A DNA stretch of 64,000 nt from the NCBI RefSeq assembly GCF_003002095.1, contig NZ_PVZC01000004.1, forward strand, positions 310,001 through 374,000. Direction: 5' to 3'. The notes beneath the pieces were generated by a model, which saw nothing but the letters and a program-made list of their open reading frames with translations, did no database searches and was not told the DNA's origin. A program made the translations under genes and the position numbers. Below, piece by piece: positions 33,554 to 45,926 of the stretch; positions within the stretch are counted from its first letter, which is position 1; the number at the start of each line of letters is the position of its first letter. The DNA comes from Allonocardiopsis opalescens. GTDB taxonomy: Bacteria > Actinomycetota > Actinomycetes > Streptosporangiales > Streptosporangiaceae.

Positions 33554-36051
33554 AAGCCGTCGTGATGGCCGGCGGCGAGGGCACCCGGCTGCGGCCGATG
33601 ACCGCGAACCAGCCCAAGCCCCTGCTGCCCGTCGTCAACAAACCGATCATGGAACACGTGCTGCGACTTCTCAAGCGGCACGGTTTCACCGAGACCGTCG
33701 TCACCGTCCAGTTCCTCGCCGCGCTGGTGCGCAACTACTTCGGCGACGGCGAGGAACTCGGGATGAACCTTCACTATGCGACCGAGGAAGTTCCCCTGGG
33801 CACGGCCGGGAGCGTCAAGAACGCCGAGGACCGGCTGCGCGACGAGCCCTTCATCGTCATATCCGGTGACGCGCTCACCGACATCGACCTCTCGGACATG
33901 GTGAAGTTCCACCGCGACAACGGCGCGATGGTGACCATTGGCCTCAAGCGGGTGGCCAACCCCCTGGAGTTCGGCATCATCATCGTCGACGAGGAGGGGC
34001 GCATCCAGCGGTTCCTGGAGAAGCCCACCTGGGGGCAGGTGTTCTCCGACACCGTCAACACCGGCATCTACATCATGGAGCCGGAGGTCCTGGACTACGT
34101 CGCCGCCGGCGAGCAGGTGGACTGGTCCGGCGACGTCTTCCCCCAGCTGCTGGCCGAGGGCAAGGCGCTGTACGGCTACATCGCCGAGGGCTACTGGGAG
34201 GACGTCGGCACCCACGAGAGCTACCTGAGCGCCCAGGCCGACGTCCTGCAGGGCAAGGTCGACGTCGAGATCGACGGCTTCGAGCTGGCGCCCGGCATCT
34301 GGGTGGCCGAGGGCGCCGAGGTGGACCCCGAGGCGGTGCTCAAGGGCCCGCTCTACATCGGCGACTACGCCAAGGTCGAGGCCGGCGCGGAGCTGCGCGA
34401 GTTCACCGTGCTCGGCAGCAACGTGGTGGTCAAGGAGGGCGCCTTCTGCCACCGGGCCGTGGTGCACGACAACGTCTACATCGGCCCCAGCACCAATCTG
34501 CGCGGCTGCGTGATCGGCAAGAACACCGACGTCATGTCGGGCGCCCGGATCGAGGAGGGCGCGGTCATCGGCGACGAGTGCGTCATCGAGTCCGAGGCGT
34601 ACCTGAACAACAATGTCAAGGTCTACCCGCACAAGACCGTCGAGGCGGGCGCCGTCGTCAACACCAGCGTCATCTGGGAGTCGCGGGGCCAGCGCAGCCT
34701 GTTCGGCAAGCGCGGGGTGTCCGGCCTGATCAACGTCGAGATCACCCCCGACCTCGCGGTGCGGCTGGCCAGCGCCTACGCCACCACCCTGAAGAAGGGC
34801 TCGGCCGTCACCACCTCCCGCGACGCCTCCCGGGCGGCGCGCACCCTCAAGCGGGCGGTGGTCAGCGCGCTCACCGCCGGCGCCATCAACGTGCACGACC
34901 TGGAAGCGGTGCCACTGCCCCTGGCGCGCTTCCAGACCGCGCACCGCGAGCTGGCCGGCGGCATCGCGCTGCGGACTACCCCGGGCGACCCCCAGTCGGT
35001 CGACATCATCTTCCTGGACGCCAACGGCGCCGACCTCTCGCCCGCGGCGCAGCGCAAGCTGGAGCGGGTGTTCTCCCGGCAGGAGTTCCGGCGCGCCTTC
35101 CCCGGCGAGATCGCCGAGCTGTCCTTCCCGTCCCGCAACATCGAGACCTACACCCACGAGATCCTGCGCCGCGTCGACACCTCCGGAGTGCGCGAGGCCG
35201 GGCTCAAGGTGGTCGTCGACTGCGCGGGCGGCACCGGCTCGCTGATCCTGCCCACCCTGCTGGGCCGGGTCGGCGTGGAGGTGCTGACCGTCAACAACCG
35301 CCTGGACGAGGTCTCGCCCACCGAGACCCTCGCCGAGCGGATGCGCGACCTCCACCGCCTCGGCGAGCTGGTCGCCAGCTCCCGCGCCGACTTCGGAGTG
35401 CGCTTCGACCCGGTGGCGGAGCGGATCTCGCTGGTGGACGAGAACGGCGAGCTGATCGACGACGACCGCGCCCAGCTGGTGCTGCTCGACCTCATCGCCG
35501 CCGAGCGGCGCGGCGGGCGGGTGGCGCTGCCGGTCACCACCACCCGGGTCGCCGAGCAGGTGTGCCGCTTCCACGGCGTCGCGATCGAGTGGACCCCGAC
35601 CTCGCAGGACGCGCTGATCAAGGCGGCGATGGGCGAGGACATCATCTTCGCCGCCGACGGGCGCGGCGGCTATGTGCTGCCGGAGTTCTCCAGCACCATC
35701 GACGGCATCGCCAGCTTCGTCCGGCTGCTCGGCCTGGTGGCGCGGGCGCAGCTGTCGCTCAGCCAGATCGACCACCGCATCCCCGAGGCCCACCTGCTGC
35801 GCCGCTCGGTGCCGACCCCGTGGTCGGTCAAGGGCAGCGTGATGCGCTCGGTGGTGGAGGCGGCGGGCGACCGCGAGGTCGACACCACCGACGGCGTGCG
35901 GGTGCTGGGCCCCGAGGGGGCGTGGGTGCTGGTGCTGCCCGACACCTCCGAGGCCTTCACCCACCTGTGGGCGGAGGGCCCCGACAAGGACACCGCCCAG
36001 GAACTGCTGGAGGAGTGGGCGGCGGTGGTGGAGAACACCGAGGAGGAGTAG
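33550..36051 (+). CDS. Mannose-1-phosphate guanylyltransferase / phosphohexomutase-like fusion
   Basis: An 833-residue fusion. Residues 1-240 are a sugar-phosphate nucleotidyltransferase ([11 protein letters not shown] at 7-17, [21 protein letters not shown]). Residues about 250-370 are left-handed beta-helix hexapeptide repeats ([21 protein letters not shown]). The rest is a phosphomannomutase-like region with VDCAGGTGS. In true mutases the phosphoserine loop is TASHNP; here the corresponding stretch is [15 protein letters not shown]. This form is common in actinomycetes. It should make an NDP-sugar for cell-wall glycans; which sugar is not certain. GTG start behind GGGGGG. Confidence 0.88.
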   Translation: MKAVVMAGGEGTRLRPMTANQPKPLLPVVNKPIMEHVLRLLKRHGFTETVVTVQFLAALVRNYFGDGEELGMNLHYATEEVPLGTAGSVKNAEDRLRDEPFIVISGDALTDIDLSDMVKFHRDNGAMVTIGLKRVANPLEFGIIIVDEEGRIQRFLEKPTWGQVFSDTVNTGIYIMEPEVLDYVAAGEQVDWSGDVFPQLLAEGKALYGYIAEGYWEDVGTHESYLSAQADVLQGKVDVEIDGFELAPGIWVAEGAEVDPEAVLKGPLYIGDYAKVEAGAELREFTVLGSNVVVKEGAFCHRAVVHDNVYIGPSTNLRGCVIGKNTDVMSGARIEEGAVIGDECVIESEAYLNNNVKVYPHKTVEAGAVVNTSVIWESRGQRSLFGKRGVSGLINVEITPDLAVRLASAYATTLKKGSAVTTSRDASRAARTLKRAVVSALTAGAINVHDLEAVPLPLARFQTAHRELAGGIALRTTPGDPQSVDIIFLDANGADLSPAAQRKLERVFSRQEFRRAFPGEIAELSFPSRNIETYTHEILRRVDTSGVREAGLKVVVDCAGGTGSLILPTLLGRVGVEVLTVNNRLDEVSPTETLAERMRDLHRLGELVASSRADFGVRFDPVAERISLVDENGELIDDDRAQLVLLDLIAAERRGGRVALPVTTTRVAEQVCRFHGVAIEWTPTSQDALIKAAMGEDIIFAADGRGGYVLPEFSSTIDGIASFVRLLGLVARAQLSLSQIDHRIPEAHLLRRSVPTPWSVKGSVMRSVVEAAGDREVDTTDGVRVLGPEGAWVLVLPDTSEAFTHLWAEGPDKDTAQELLEEWAAVVENTEEE

Positions 36052-36152
36052 CGCGAAGGCCCCGCCCGGCGGCCCTGCCTCGCCGCGCCTGCCCCCGTGC
36101 CGCTCTAGGCTACGGAGGCAGGCGCGGTGCTGGGCGGGGAGGGCGGAGGCAG

Positions 36153-36584
36153 GTGCATCCGGAGCGGTTGAGGTACACCAGGGAGCACGAATGGGTGGCG
36201 GCCACACCCGAGCCCGGCGTGGTGCGGGTGGGCATCACCCACTACGCCCAGGAGCAGCTCGGTGAGATCGTGCACGTCGCCATGCCCGAGCCCGGCACCC
36301 CGGTGGAGGCGGGGCTCCCCCTGGGCGAGGTGGAGTCCACCAAGAGCGTCTCCGACGTCTACGCGCCGCTGTCGGGCACGGTCGCGGCCCGCAACGAGCA
36401 GCTCGCGGCGGCGCCGGATGTGGTCAACGCCGACTGCTACGGCGACGGCTGGCTGGTGGAGATCCGGCTCGCCGACCAGGCCGGCACGGCGGGCGAACTG
36501 GCCGGACTCCTGGACGCCGCCGGATACGAGGCGGCGGTCGGCGGGGTCCGGCAGATCGGTCCTTCCGGTGGATCACAGGCGTAG
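36153..36584 (+). CDS. gcvH: Glycine cleavage system H protein
   Basis: A 143-residue carrier protein. The lipoylated Lys is in GEVESTKSVSDV, Lys64, with YTREHEWV at the start and the GDGWLVEI stretch near the C-terminus. It shuttles the aminomethyl group between GcvP, GcvT and lipoamide dehydrogenase. GcvP lies 5 kb downstream under a riboswitch; GcvT is not in the window. GTG start behind GGGCGGAGG. The conserved neighbours garA and merR follow as in other actinobacteria. Confidence 0.95.
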   Translation: MHPERLRYTREHEWVAATPEPGVVRVGITHYAQEQLGEIVHVAMPEPGTPVEAGLPLGEVESTKSVSDVYAPLSGTVAARNEQLAAAPDVVNADCYGDGWLVEIRLADQAGTAGELAGLLDAAGYEAAVGGVRQIGPSGGSQA

Positions 36585-36759
36585 ACCAGGTGCAATGTCA
36601 CCGGTAGCGTGAGATATAACAGGGGTTCAACTCTGCAGTAGCCTTTTCTCTGCAGGCGTCGGGATTTGTCCCGCGCGTGCGGAGGCTGCCCCTGGCGTCG
36701 GCAACGGCGCCCGTTCATGACAAGTCGCGCCCCCGCGCGGTAGGAGGCCGAGCCGATCG

Positions 36760-37275
36760 ATGCCGAGCGTTTACTGCACGCAGTGCGGTCACGCCAATCC
36801 AGGTGATGCCCGTTTCTGCTCCAACTGCGGTTCCCCGCTGACCAGGGGCGCCCCGGAGCGCGCTTCCGAGACCACCTCCACCATCTCGATCTCCGGTATC
36901 GAGGCGCTCGAGGCGGCCGAGTCCGGTGAGGAGCCGACCCCGGCCGATCCGGTCGCGGTCGAGGCGCTGCCGCCGGGCACGGCGCTGTTGGTGGTCAAGC
37001 GCGGTCCGAACGTCGGCAGCCGGTTCCTGCTGGACAAGGACGTCACCAAGGTCGGTCGGCACCCCAACAGCGACATCTTCCTGGACGACGTCACCGTCTC
37101 GCGGCGGCACGTGGAGTTCCGGCGGCGCGGCGAGGGCTTCGCCGTACGCGACGTCGGCAGCCTGAACGGCACCTACGTGAACCGCGAGCGGATCGACGAG
37201 GTCGAGCTGGGCGGCGGCGACGAGGTGCAGATCGGCAAGTTCCGCCTGGTGCTGCTGACCAACCCGCGCAGGTAA
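36760..37275 (+). CDS. garA: GarA/OdhI-type FHA regulatory protein with N-terminal zinc ribbon
   Basis: A 171-residue protein. Cys6, Cys9, Cys20 and Cys23 form a zinc ribbon (CTQCG and CSNCG). The phosphorylation motif ETTST is at residues 37-41. Residues about 75-171 are an FHA domain (VGRHPNSDIFLDD, SRRHVEF, GSLNGTYVN). In mycobacteria and corynebacteria the unphosphorylated protein inhibits 2-oxoglutarate dehydrogenase and acts on glutamate metabolism; phosphorylation by PknG/PknB at the ETT motif makes the FHA domain bind its own tail and releases the target. The zinc ribbon is an addition seen in many actinomycetes but not in M. tuberculosis GarA. Confidence 0.93.
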   Translation: MPSVYCTQCGHANPGDARFCSNCGSPLTRGAPERASETTSTISISGIEALEAAESGEEPTPADPVAVEALPPGTALLVVKRGPNVGSRFLLDKDVTKVGRHPNSDIFLDDVTVSRRHVEFRRRGEGFAVRDVGSLNGTYVNRERIDEVELGGGDEVQIGKFRLVLLTNPRR

Positions 37276-37292
37276 GCTCACTTACCGTAGTC

Positions 37293-38063
37293 GTGCGGCC
37301 CCGCTCCGTAATGGTCCGGGGCCGCCGCCGGCGGCGGCTGAGCGGGGCGATCGGATTGGGCGTAGCGGGGGCGCACGAGCACTGCGGCATCGGAGAGGTC
37401 GTCGACCGGCTGCGGCCGGACTTCCCCGGGCTGACGATCTCCAAGATCCGCTTCCTGGAGGCCGAGGGACTGGTGGCGCCGCGGCGCGCCCCCTCGGGCT
37501 ACCGGCGCTTCACCCCGGCCGACATCGAGCGGCTGCGCTTCGTGCTGACCGCCCAGCGCGACCACTACCTGCCGCTGCGGGTGATCCGCCGGCGCCTGGC
37601 CGAGCGCGAGCCCGTGCCCGCCCCACCGCCGCCCGCCGAGGCGGCGCCCGAGCCGGCTCCGGCACCCGAGCGCGCTCCGGCGCCCGTCGGCGAGGAGCCG
37701 GGCTGCGCGGGCCGCGAGGAGCTGATCGAGCGCACCGGCGTCGAGCCCGAGCGGCTGGCCGAACTGGAGGAGTACGGCCTGGTCGGCCCCTGCGGCGGGC
37801 CGTATGCCGCGGACGAGGTCGCCGTGGTGCGGCTGGCCGGTGCGCTGGGCCGCTACGGGCTGCGCGCCCGGCACCTGCGGGCCGCCGTCGCCGCGGCCGA
37901 CCGCGAGGTAGCGCTGATCCGCCAGGTGGTCGCGCCGATGGCGCACCGGCGCGGGCCCGAGGCGCACGAGCGGGCGCGGGAGCTGGCGGGTGAGATCGCC
38001 GGGCTGTCCACGGAGCTGCACGCCGCCCTGGTGCGGGCGAGGCTGCCGCGGACGCTCGACTGA
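37293..38063 (+). CDS. MerR-family regulator (FtsR/Rv1828-like)
   Basis: A 256-residue protein. The MerR winged helix is GIGEVVDRLRPDFPGLTISKIRFLEAEGLV ... SGYRRFTPADIERLRFVL (about 31-90). A Pro/Ala/Glu-rich linker (110-140) joins a C-terminal domain containing a second degenerate MerR-like fold (ELIERTGVEPERLAELEEYGLV). This is the protein next to garA in most actinobacteria; the corynebacterial orthologue FtsR activates ftsZ. The GTG at 37293 is probable; an ATG at 37311 is the alternative. Confidence 0.87.
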   Translation: MRPRSVMVRGRRRRRLSGAIGLGVAGAHEHCGIGEVVDRLRPDFPGLTISKIRFLEAEGLVAPRRAPSGYRRFTPADIERLRFVLTAQRDHYLPLRVIRRRLAEREPVPAPPPPAEAAPEPAPAPERAPAPVGEEPGCAGREELIERTGVEPERLAELEEYGLVGPCGGPYAADEVAVVRLAGALGRYGLRARHLRAAVAAADREVALIRQVVAPMAHRRGPEAHERARELAGEIAGLSTELHAALVRARLPRTLD

Positions 38064-38222
38064 GGGGTCTCGCGGGGCGCGTCCGGCGCGGAGCGGTCCG
38101 GGCGAAACGGGCGCCGGGCAAAACGGGTGAGGTTGCTCCCGCGCGGCCCGGCACGCGCGGTGTACGTTGGAAAAGGAGCAGTCAGCGTACCTCGGTACGA
38201 CGGGTCGTGGGACGGAGCCGAA

Positions 38223-38690
38223 GTGAAGCATATGGAGGTCGTCGGCGTTCGGGTCGAGTTGCCCTCCAACCAGCCGATAGTCCTGCTCAAGGAGACGTCC
38301 GGCGACCGCTACCTGCCGATTTGGATCGGCGCGGTGGAGGCGACGGCGATCGCGTTCGAGTTGCGCGGGGAGCGCCCCACCCGGCCGCTCACCCACGACC
38401 TCTTCAAGAACGTGCTCGACGCCCTGGACGTGCAGCTGACGGCCGTGAACATCACCGCGCTGGAGGACAGCGTCTTCTACGCGGAACTGGTGTTCTCCAA
38501 CGGCGTGGAGGTCAGCGCCCGGCCGTCGGACTCCATCGCCCTGGCGCTGCGCACCGGCGCCCCCATCTACGCGCGGCCCGAGGTGCTCGACGAGGCGGGC
38601 CTGCCCATCCCCGACGAGGAGGACGAGGTCGAGAAGTTCCGGGAGTTCCTGGACCAGATCTCCCCCGAGGACTTCGGCCGGACCACCTGA
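38223..38690 (+). CDS. Bifunctional nuclease (DUF151) family protein
   Basis: A 155-residue protein: MEVVGVRVELPSNQPIVLLKE, RYLPIWIGAVEATAIAFELRG, RPLTHDLFKNVLDALD, and SDSIALALRTGAPIY, the blocks of the DUF151/BFN family. The mycobacterial orthologue is Rv1829. Plant homologues have RNase and DNase activity; the bacterial role is unclear. It sits between the two MerR genes, as in other actinobacteria. The GTG at 38223 was preferred to an ATG at 38232. Confidence 0.92.
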   Translation: MKHMEVVGVRVELPSNQPIVLLKETSGDRYLPIWIGAVEATAIAFELRGERPTRPLTHDLFKNVLDALDVQLTAVNITALEDSVFYAELVFSNGVEVSARPSDSIALALRTGAPIYARPEVLDEAGLPIPDEEDEVEKFREFLDQISPEDFGRTT

Positions 38691-38929
38691 GGTCCCGGCC
38701 TGTGGTAACTGCTGGTAATCGATCTATGGCGGAACGCAGGGGAGAACGGGAGGACCGTCGTCAACGTCGACATTCGGTCATGTCGGTAGAGCATCCTGTA
38801 CGCGACGCGCCGAGGGCGAGCGTTGACGCTCTACGCAGTGCCGTCTTACCGTTCAGGGAAAACACCTGCGTGTAATTTTCGTCTCCCCCGGACGAAGGAT
38901 GCCGTGGGCTCGATGAGCCGGAGGTCGGC

Positions 38930-39526
38930 GTGGCGGTTACCAGCGGTGAAGGGCAAACGTCCGACGACAGGCGATCGGCCGTTCAGCAAGCTGGTGAGCA
39001 AGGGCTGTTGTTCGAAGAGACGCTTTCATCACTGCCCGAAGGTGTCGGCTACCGCGGACCGACCGCGTGTGCCGCCGCCGGGATCACCTATCGCCAATTG
39101 GACTACTGGGCGCGCACCCAGCTGGTGGAGCCGAGCATGCGCCCGGCCGCCGGCTCGGGCACCCAGCGACTCTACAGCTTCCGCGACATACTCGTGCTCA
39201 AGGTGGTCAAACGCCTGCTCGACACGGGTATCTCGCTCCAGCAGATCCGGGCGGCCGTCACCCACCTGCGCCAGCGGGGCGCCCACGACCTCGCCCAGGT
39301 GACCCTGATGAGCGACGGTGTGAGCGTGTATGAGTGCACCTCGCCCGACGAGGTGGTGGACCTGCTCCAGGGCGGCCAGGGCGTGTTCGGCATCGCGCTC
39401 GGCCGGGTCTGGCAGGAGGTGCAGGGCTCGCTGGCGGAGCTGCCCAGCGAGCGGGTCGACAGCCCCGACGCCGACCACCCCCAGGACGAGCTGGCCCGCC
39501 GCCGCAAGATCCGCAAGGTCGGGTGA
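38930..39526 (+). CDS. MerR-family regulator (Rv1830-like)
   Basis: A 198-residue protein. The MerR fold is GYRGPTACAAAGITYRQLDYWARTQLVEPSMR ... GTQRLYSFRDILVLKVVKRLLDTGISLQQIRAAV (about 40-115). The C-terminal part has DGVSVYECTSPDEVVDLLQGGQGVFGIALG, a conserved but uncharacterised domain. It closes the gcvH-garA-merR-nuclease-merR block. GGAGG is 5 bases before the GTG. The block's role links cell division, central carbon control and glycine metabolism in the family, but targets here are unknown. Confidence 0.92.
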   Translation: MAVTSGEGQTSDDRRSAVQQAGEQGLLFEETLSSLPEGVGYRGPTACAAAGITYRQLDYWARTQLVEPSMRPAAGSGTQRLYSFRDILVLKVVKRLLDTGISLQQIRAAVTHLRQRGAHDLAQVTLMSDGVSVYECTSPDEVVDLLQGGQGVFGIALGRVWQEVQGSLAELPSERVDSPDADHPQDELARRRKIRKVG

Positions 39527-39587
39527 GCGCCGGCCGCCGACCGCACCCAGGACCCCGACGCCCCCGCTCCAGTCTCCGTCCCCCCGA

Positions 39588-40604
39588 TCAGCGGCCCCCG
39601 CCCCCGGCCCCGTCAGCGCCCTTCCGGCCGCCGCCCGCTCCGCCGCCGTCCGCCGCCTGCTCCGCAAGCCACCGGGCCAGCCTGCCGATCTCCTCGCGCA
39701 GCTCCTCGGGCTCCAGGACGCGGAACGGCCAGCCGAGGCTAGCGACCCACCGGGCCATCTCGTCCAGCCGCTCCACCCGGCTCTCCCACAGCACGCCGCC
39801 GCCGTCGGGGCTCAGCGTGCCCACCGTGGCCGGGATCCGCTCTCTGGCCGCCTCCAGCGGCGCCTCCAGCCGGATCCGCACCCGCCAGGTGTAGGGGGCG
39901 CGGGCCAGCGCCTCGGCCACCCGCGCCACCGGGTCGAAGCCCGCCGGCACCTCGAAGCCGGCGGCCAGCGCGGCGGCGTGCGCCACCCGGTCCAGCCGGA
40001 AGGTGCGCAGCGCGCCCCGGGAGTGGTCGTGCCCGGTGAGGTACCAGCGGCCGCCGTGGAAGACCAGGCCGTAGGGGTCGACCTCCCGGCGGCTGGGCTC
40101 GCCGCGCCGGTCGCGGTACTCCAGGTCCAGGCGGCGGCGGTCGCGCACCGCCTGCCCGATCACCAGCACCACCGCGGCGCGCGGGGAGCGGGCCGCCTGC
40201 GCGGGCAGGGTGAGGCCCAGGGTGTCGCGGACCGCCGCCACCTGGTCGGCCAGCTCGCGCGGCAGCACCCGGGAGACCTTGGCCAGGGCGCCCGCGCCCG
40301 CCTCGGCCGGGGCGAGGCCGATCCGGTCGGCCGCGATCAGGCCGAGCACCACGGCGACGGCCTCGTCGCCGGCCAGCATCAGCGGCGGCAGCCGGTAGCC
40401 GGGCGTCAGCCGGTAGCCGCCGATCCGGCCGCGTGCGGCCTGGACGGGGATGCCCAGCTCGACCAGGAGCGCGGCGTAGCGGCGCACCGTGCGCTCGTCC
40501 ACCCCGAGCCGCCGGGCCAGCTCCGCGCCGCCCAGCCCGGGAGTGGCCTGGAGCAGTTCGAGCAGGGTCAGCACCCGGGCGGTGGGGTGTGACGCAGCGC
40601 ACAT
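39588..40604 (-). CDS. WYL-domain transcriptional regulator
   Basis: A 338-residue protein. Residues 5-60 are an HTH_11 winged helix (RVLTLLELLQATPGLGGAELARRLGVDERTVRRYAALL). The WYL domain follows from about 145 (LDLEYRDRRGEPSRREVDPYGLVFHGGRWYLTGHD, FRLDRV), then a WCX-like C-terminus. WYL proteins bind nucleic acid or nucleotide ligands and regulate neighbours. The last 20 residues are Gly-rich. It diverges from an alpha/beta hydrolase, which is the likely target. GAGG precedes the ATG. Confidence 0.9.
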   Translation of the reverse strand: MCAASHPTARVLTLLELLQATPGLGGAELARRLGVDERTVRRYAALLVELGIPVQAARGRIGGYRLTPGYRLPPLMLAGDEAVAVVLGLIAADRIGLAPAEAGAGALAKVSRVLPRELADQVAAVRDTLGLTLPAQAARSPRAAVVLVIGQAVRDRRRLDLEYRDRRGEPSRREVDPYGLVFHGGRWYLTGHDHSRGALRTFRLDRVAHAAALAAGFEVPAGFDPVARVAEALARAPYTWRVRIRLEAPLEAARERIPATVGTLSPDGGGVLWESRVERLDEMARWVASLGWPFRVLEPEELREEIGRLARWLAEQAADGGGAGGGRKGADGAGGGGR

Positions 40605-40607
40605 GGA

Positions 40608-40707
40608 TGCCTCGCTTTTACCGGACCGGATCTGACCGGATTCGATCCTAGGGTGATCATGTCGCCGGGGAGCCCGGCGCGGACACCGACGATCCGAGGA
40701 GACCACC
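40608..40707. promoter_or_regulatory. WYL-regulator/hydrolase divergent region with direct repeats
   Basis: GACCGGAT occurs at 40624-40631 and again at 40634-40641, one helical turn apart, so two repressor subunits could bind the same DNA face. TAGGGT at 40649-40654 may be the hydrolase -10 box. Confidence 0.5.
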
Positions 40708-41448
40708 ATGGCCGCACCCGCCACATTCGTACTCGTCCCCGGCGCCTGGCTGGGCGCCTGGGCCTGGCGCGAGGTCGCCGCGGAGCTGCGCGCCGCCGGC
40801 CACACCGTGTACCCGCTCTCGCTCACCGGGCTGGGCGAGCGGGCCGCCGAGGCGGGCCCCGGCGCCGACCTGGAGACCCACATCGCCGACATCACCGGCC
40901 TGCTGGAGAAGGAGGACCTGCGCGAGGCGGTGCTGGTCGGCCACAGCTACGGCGCCTTCCCGGTCACCGGCGCCGCCGACCGGGCGCACGAGCGGCTGTC
41001 GCACGTGGTCTACCTCGACGCCGCGCCCGCGCCCGACGGGATGCGGGTGGTCGACCTGTTCGACCCCGACACCGCCGCGGCCATGGAGGCGACCGCCGCC
41101 GCCAACGGCGGCACGCTGCCGATGCCGTCCTGGGAGCAGGTCGGCAAGGACTCCAGCCTCACCGGCCTCGGCGAGGCCGAGCGGGCCGCGATCCGGCGCG
41201 AGGCCGTCCCGCACCCCTACGCCAGCTACCTGCAGCCGCTGCGCCTCTCCCACGCCGAACCTCCGGGCGTGCGGCGCGGGCTGGTCGTGTGCGACGACGT
41301 CCGGCAGCTGCTGGCCGCCGACATCCCGATGCTGGCCCACCTGAAGGGCCCCGAGTGGCCGCGCCGCGACATCGACACCGGCCACTGGCCGATGTTCAGC
41401 CGGCCCGCCGAGACCGCCGCCGCCCTGGCCGACCTGGCCGCGAGCTGA
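40708..41448 (+). CDS. Alpha/beta hydrolase
   Basis: A 246-residue enzyme of the salicylate-esterase/hydroxynitrile-lyase-like group. FVLVPGAWLGAWAW gives the oxyanion region, VLVGHSYGAF the nucleophile Ser82, and TGHWPMFSRP the catalytic His. An Asp is expected in VVCDD. It hydrolyses an ester or similar bond; the substrate is unknown. GGAG precedes the ATG and the gene diverges from a WYL regulator. Confidence 0.9.
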   Translation: MAAPATFVLVPGAWLGAWAWREVAAELRAAGHTVYPLSLTGLGERAAEAGPGADLETHIADITGLLEKEDLREAVLVGHSYGAFPVTGAADRAHERLSHVVYLDAAPAPDGMRVVDLFDPDTAAAMEATAAANGGTLPMPSWEQVGKDSSLTGLGEAERAAIRREAVPHPYASYLQPLRLSHAEPPGVRRGLVVCDDVRQLLAADIPMLAHLKGPEWPRRDIDTGHWPMFSRPAETAAALADLAAS

Positions 41449-41508
41449 CCGGCCGCCTCCCCAGGGGCAGGGGGAGCGGCGTGTAGGCTCGGAGGCGCTG
41501 TGAACACC

Positions 41509-41719
41509 GAGCGGGAGAGACCCCGCGCCGCGGCCGCGGCGCGGGGCGCCGAAGGAGCAACCCTCCCCGGAACCTCTCAGGCGAACGGACCGCCCGGATC
41601 AGGCGACTCTGGAAAGCGGCGGCCCCCGGCGGGATCCGCCCACCGAAGGTGCAAGCCGCGCCGTACGCGCGGTGAAGCTCTCAGGTCGCGGCGCGCGCCG
41701 CGGGTGACAGAGGGGGAGA
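41509..41719 (+). ncRNA. Tandem glycine riboswitch
   Basis: Two glycine aptamers in series. Aptamer 1 shows CGGGAGAGA, GCGCCGAAGGAGCAA and CCTCTCAGGC-GAACGGACCG. The linker leads into GACTCTGGAAAGC, then aptamer 2 shows CACCGAAGGTGCAA, CTCTCAGGT and the closing GACAGAGGGGGA. These are the conserved cores of the gcvT-type riboswitch. It lies 50 bases ahead of gcvP, so glycine binding probably switches the glycine-cleavage enzyme on. A hairpin GGTGCCGC/GCGGCACC at 41724-41743 follows and may be part of the switch. TAGGCT at 41484-41489 is a possible -10 box. Confidence 0.93.
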
Positions 41720-41770
41720 CGCAGGTGCCGCGCCCGCGGCACCCGGGTCGCGCCTGAGCAGGAGGCTCCC

Positions 41771-44647
<2,877 letters not shown>

Positions 44648-44651
44648 CCGC

Positions 44652-44684
44652 GCGGGTGCGGCCCCGAGCCGGGGCCGCACCCGC
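44652..44684. terminator. Bidirectional terminator after gcvP
   Basis: Perfect 14-base arms GCGGGTGCGGCCCC and its complement with a 5-base loop, between convergent gcvP and the beta-helix gene. Confidence 0.8.
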
Positions 44685-44700
44685 GCCGGGCGGGGCGGCG

Positions 44701-45750
44701 CTAGTCCACCGGGGCGATGTTGGCGAAGCCCGACCCGGCGCCGCGCACCGTGTTGTCGGAGTAGACCAGGTTGCGGCGGTCGGGGGCGCAGCGGGCGTGG
44801 TGGGGCAGGTGGAAGCCGTACCCGGGGGCGTTGACCTCGGCGGTGTTGCGGCGGAACACGTTGGCGCAGCCCCAGCCGGGCACCTGCTCGGTGACCCGGA
44901 AGCCGTGGTTGACCGCGTCCACGCCGGTGTTGTCGGTGAGCTGGTAGCCGTTGCCCTTCACCGCCACCCACATGTCGGAGAAGTGCACCCCGGTCTGGCC
45001 CGCGCCGTCGAAGTGGTTGCCCGACACGGAGCCGCCGGTGGTGCCCTCCTTGATGTCGATGTGCTCGGCCGGTACGCCCGGGCCCAGGCGGTTGGAGACG
45101 ATCCGGTTGCCGTCGCTGGTGTCGGGGCCGCCCGGGGTGCCGCCGTAGCGGTCCCAGTTGCTCTCGGCCGAGCCGATGTAGACGGCCTCGCCGTAGGACG
45201 GCTGGGCGGTGCCGGTGTCGTGCACCCAGGAGCCGGTGAGCAGGTTGCCGGTGCTGCCGGCCCGGAAGTGCACGCCCTCGTCGCCGATGCCGCGCACCTC
45301 CACCCCGTCGATGACGTTGCCGCCGGAGCCGTCGAGCACGATGCCCTTGGCGGCGTCGGCGACGGTGAAGCCCTCCAGGCGCCAGTGGTCGGCGCGGTTG
45401 AGGTGGAAGCCGTAGCCGCAGTAGGAGACCTCGCGGTCCGCGGGCACGTTGGGGTCGCAGCGGCGGGCGGTGTTGGACAGCACGGCGCCGCGGGGGCCGC
45501 GCAGGGTGATCGGTTCGGCGGCGGTGCCGCTCGCGGTGGCGTAGAAGGCGCCGTCGTAGCGGCCGGGGGCCAGTTGGATCACGTCGCCGGGGCGGGCGTC
45601 GGCCAGCGCGGCGGACAGTTCGGCGGCGGTGTCCACACCGACGGTCCTGGCCGCGTGGGCGGGGGCGGACGCGCCGGCGGCCGCGAGCGCGGCGGCGGCC
45701 AGGACGAGGGCGGCGCGGCGCGCGGCGCCGGGCGGCAGGGGGCTGGGCAC
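44701..45750 (-). CDS. Secreted right-handed beta-helix protein
   Basis: A 349-residue exported protein. A Sec signal peptide covers residues 1 to about 33: basic RR, a hydrophobic Ala-rich core and cleavage after APAHA. The mature part starts like pectate-lyase-fold proteins (AAELSAALADARPGDVIQLAPGRYDG) and runs through repeated turns such as NVIDGVEVRG, GNLLTGSWVH, NRIVSNRLG, GSVSGNHFDG. Four Cys may form disulphides. Such proteins bind or cleave polysaccharides; no catalytic site is assured. AGGAG precedes the GTG at 45750; an upstream ATG at 45864 lies ahead of the signal peptide and is unlikely. Confidence 0.85.
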   Translation of the reverse strand: MPSPLPPGAARRAALVLAAAALAAAGASAPAHAARTVGVDTAAELSAALADARPGDVIQLAPGRYDGAFYATASGTAAEPITLRGPRGAVLSNTARRCDPNVPADREVSYCGYGFHLNRADHWRLEGFTVADAAKGIVLDGSGGNVIDGVEVRGIGDEGVHFRAGSTGNLLTGSWVHDTGTAQPSYGEAVYIGSAESNWDRYGGTPGGPDTSDGNRIVSNRLGPGVPAEHIDIKEGTTGGSVSGNHFDGAGQTGVHFSDMWVAVKGNGYQLTDNTGVDAVNHGFRVTEQVPGWGCANVFRRNTAEVNAPGYGFHLPHHARCAPDRRNLVYSDNTVRGAGSGFANIAPVD

Positions 45751-45926
45751 GGTGCGGCTCCTCTCCGGCCGTGCCGGGGCGGGGCCGGGCGCGGCCGGTC
45801 GCGAGACGCGCGGGGCGGTCTCGAGGGGCGGACGGGGGGCGGAGGCCCGGCCGTACCGTCGCACGCGGCCGCCGGCGCGTCAACGCCCCGGCGCCGCCCC
45901 GGCCGGACGGGGGCGCGGCGGGCGCG

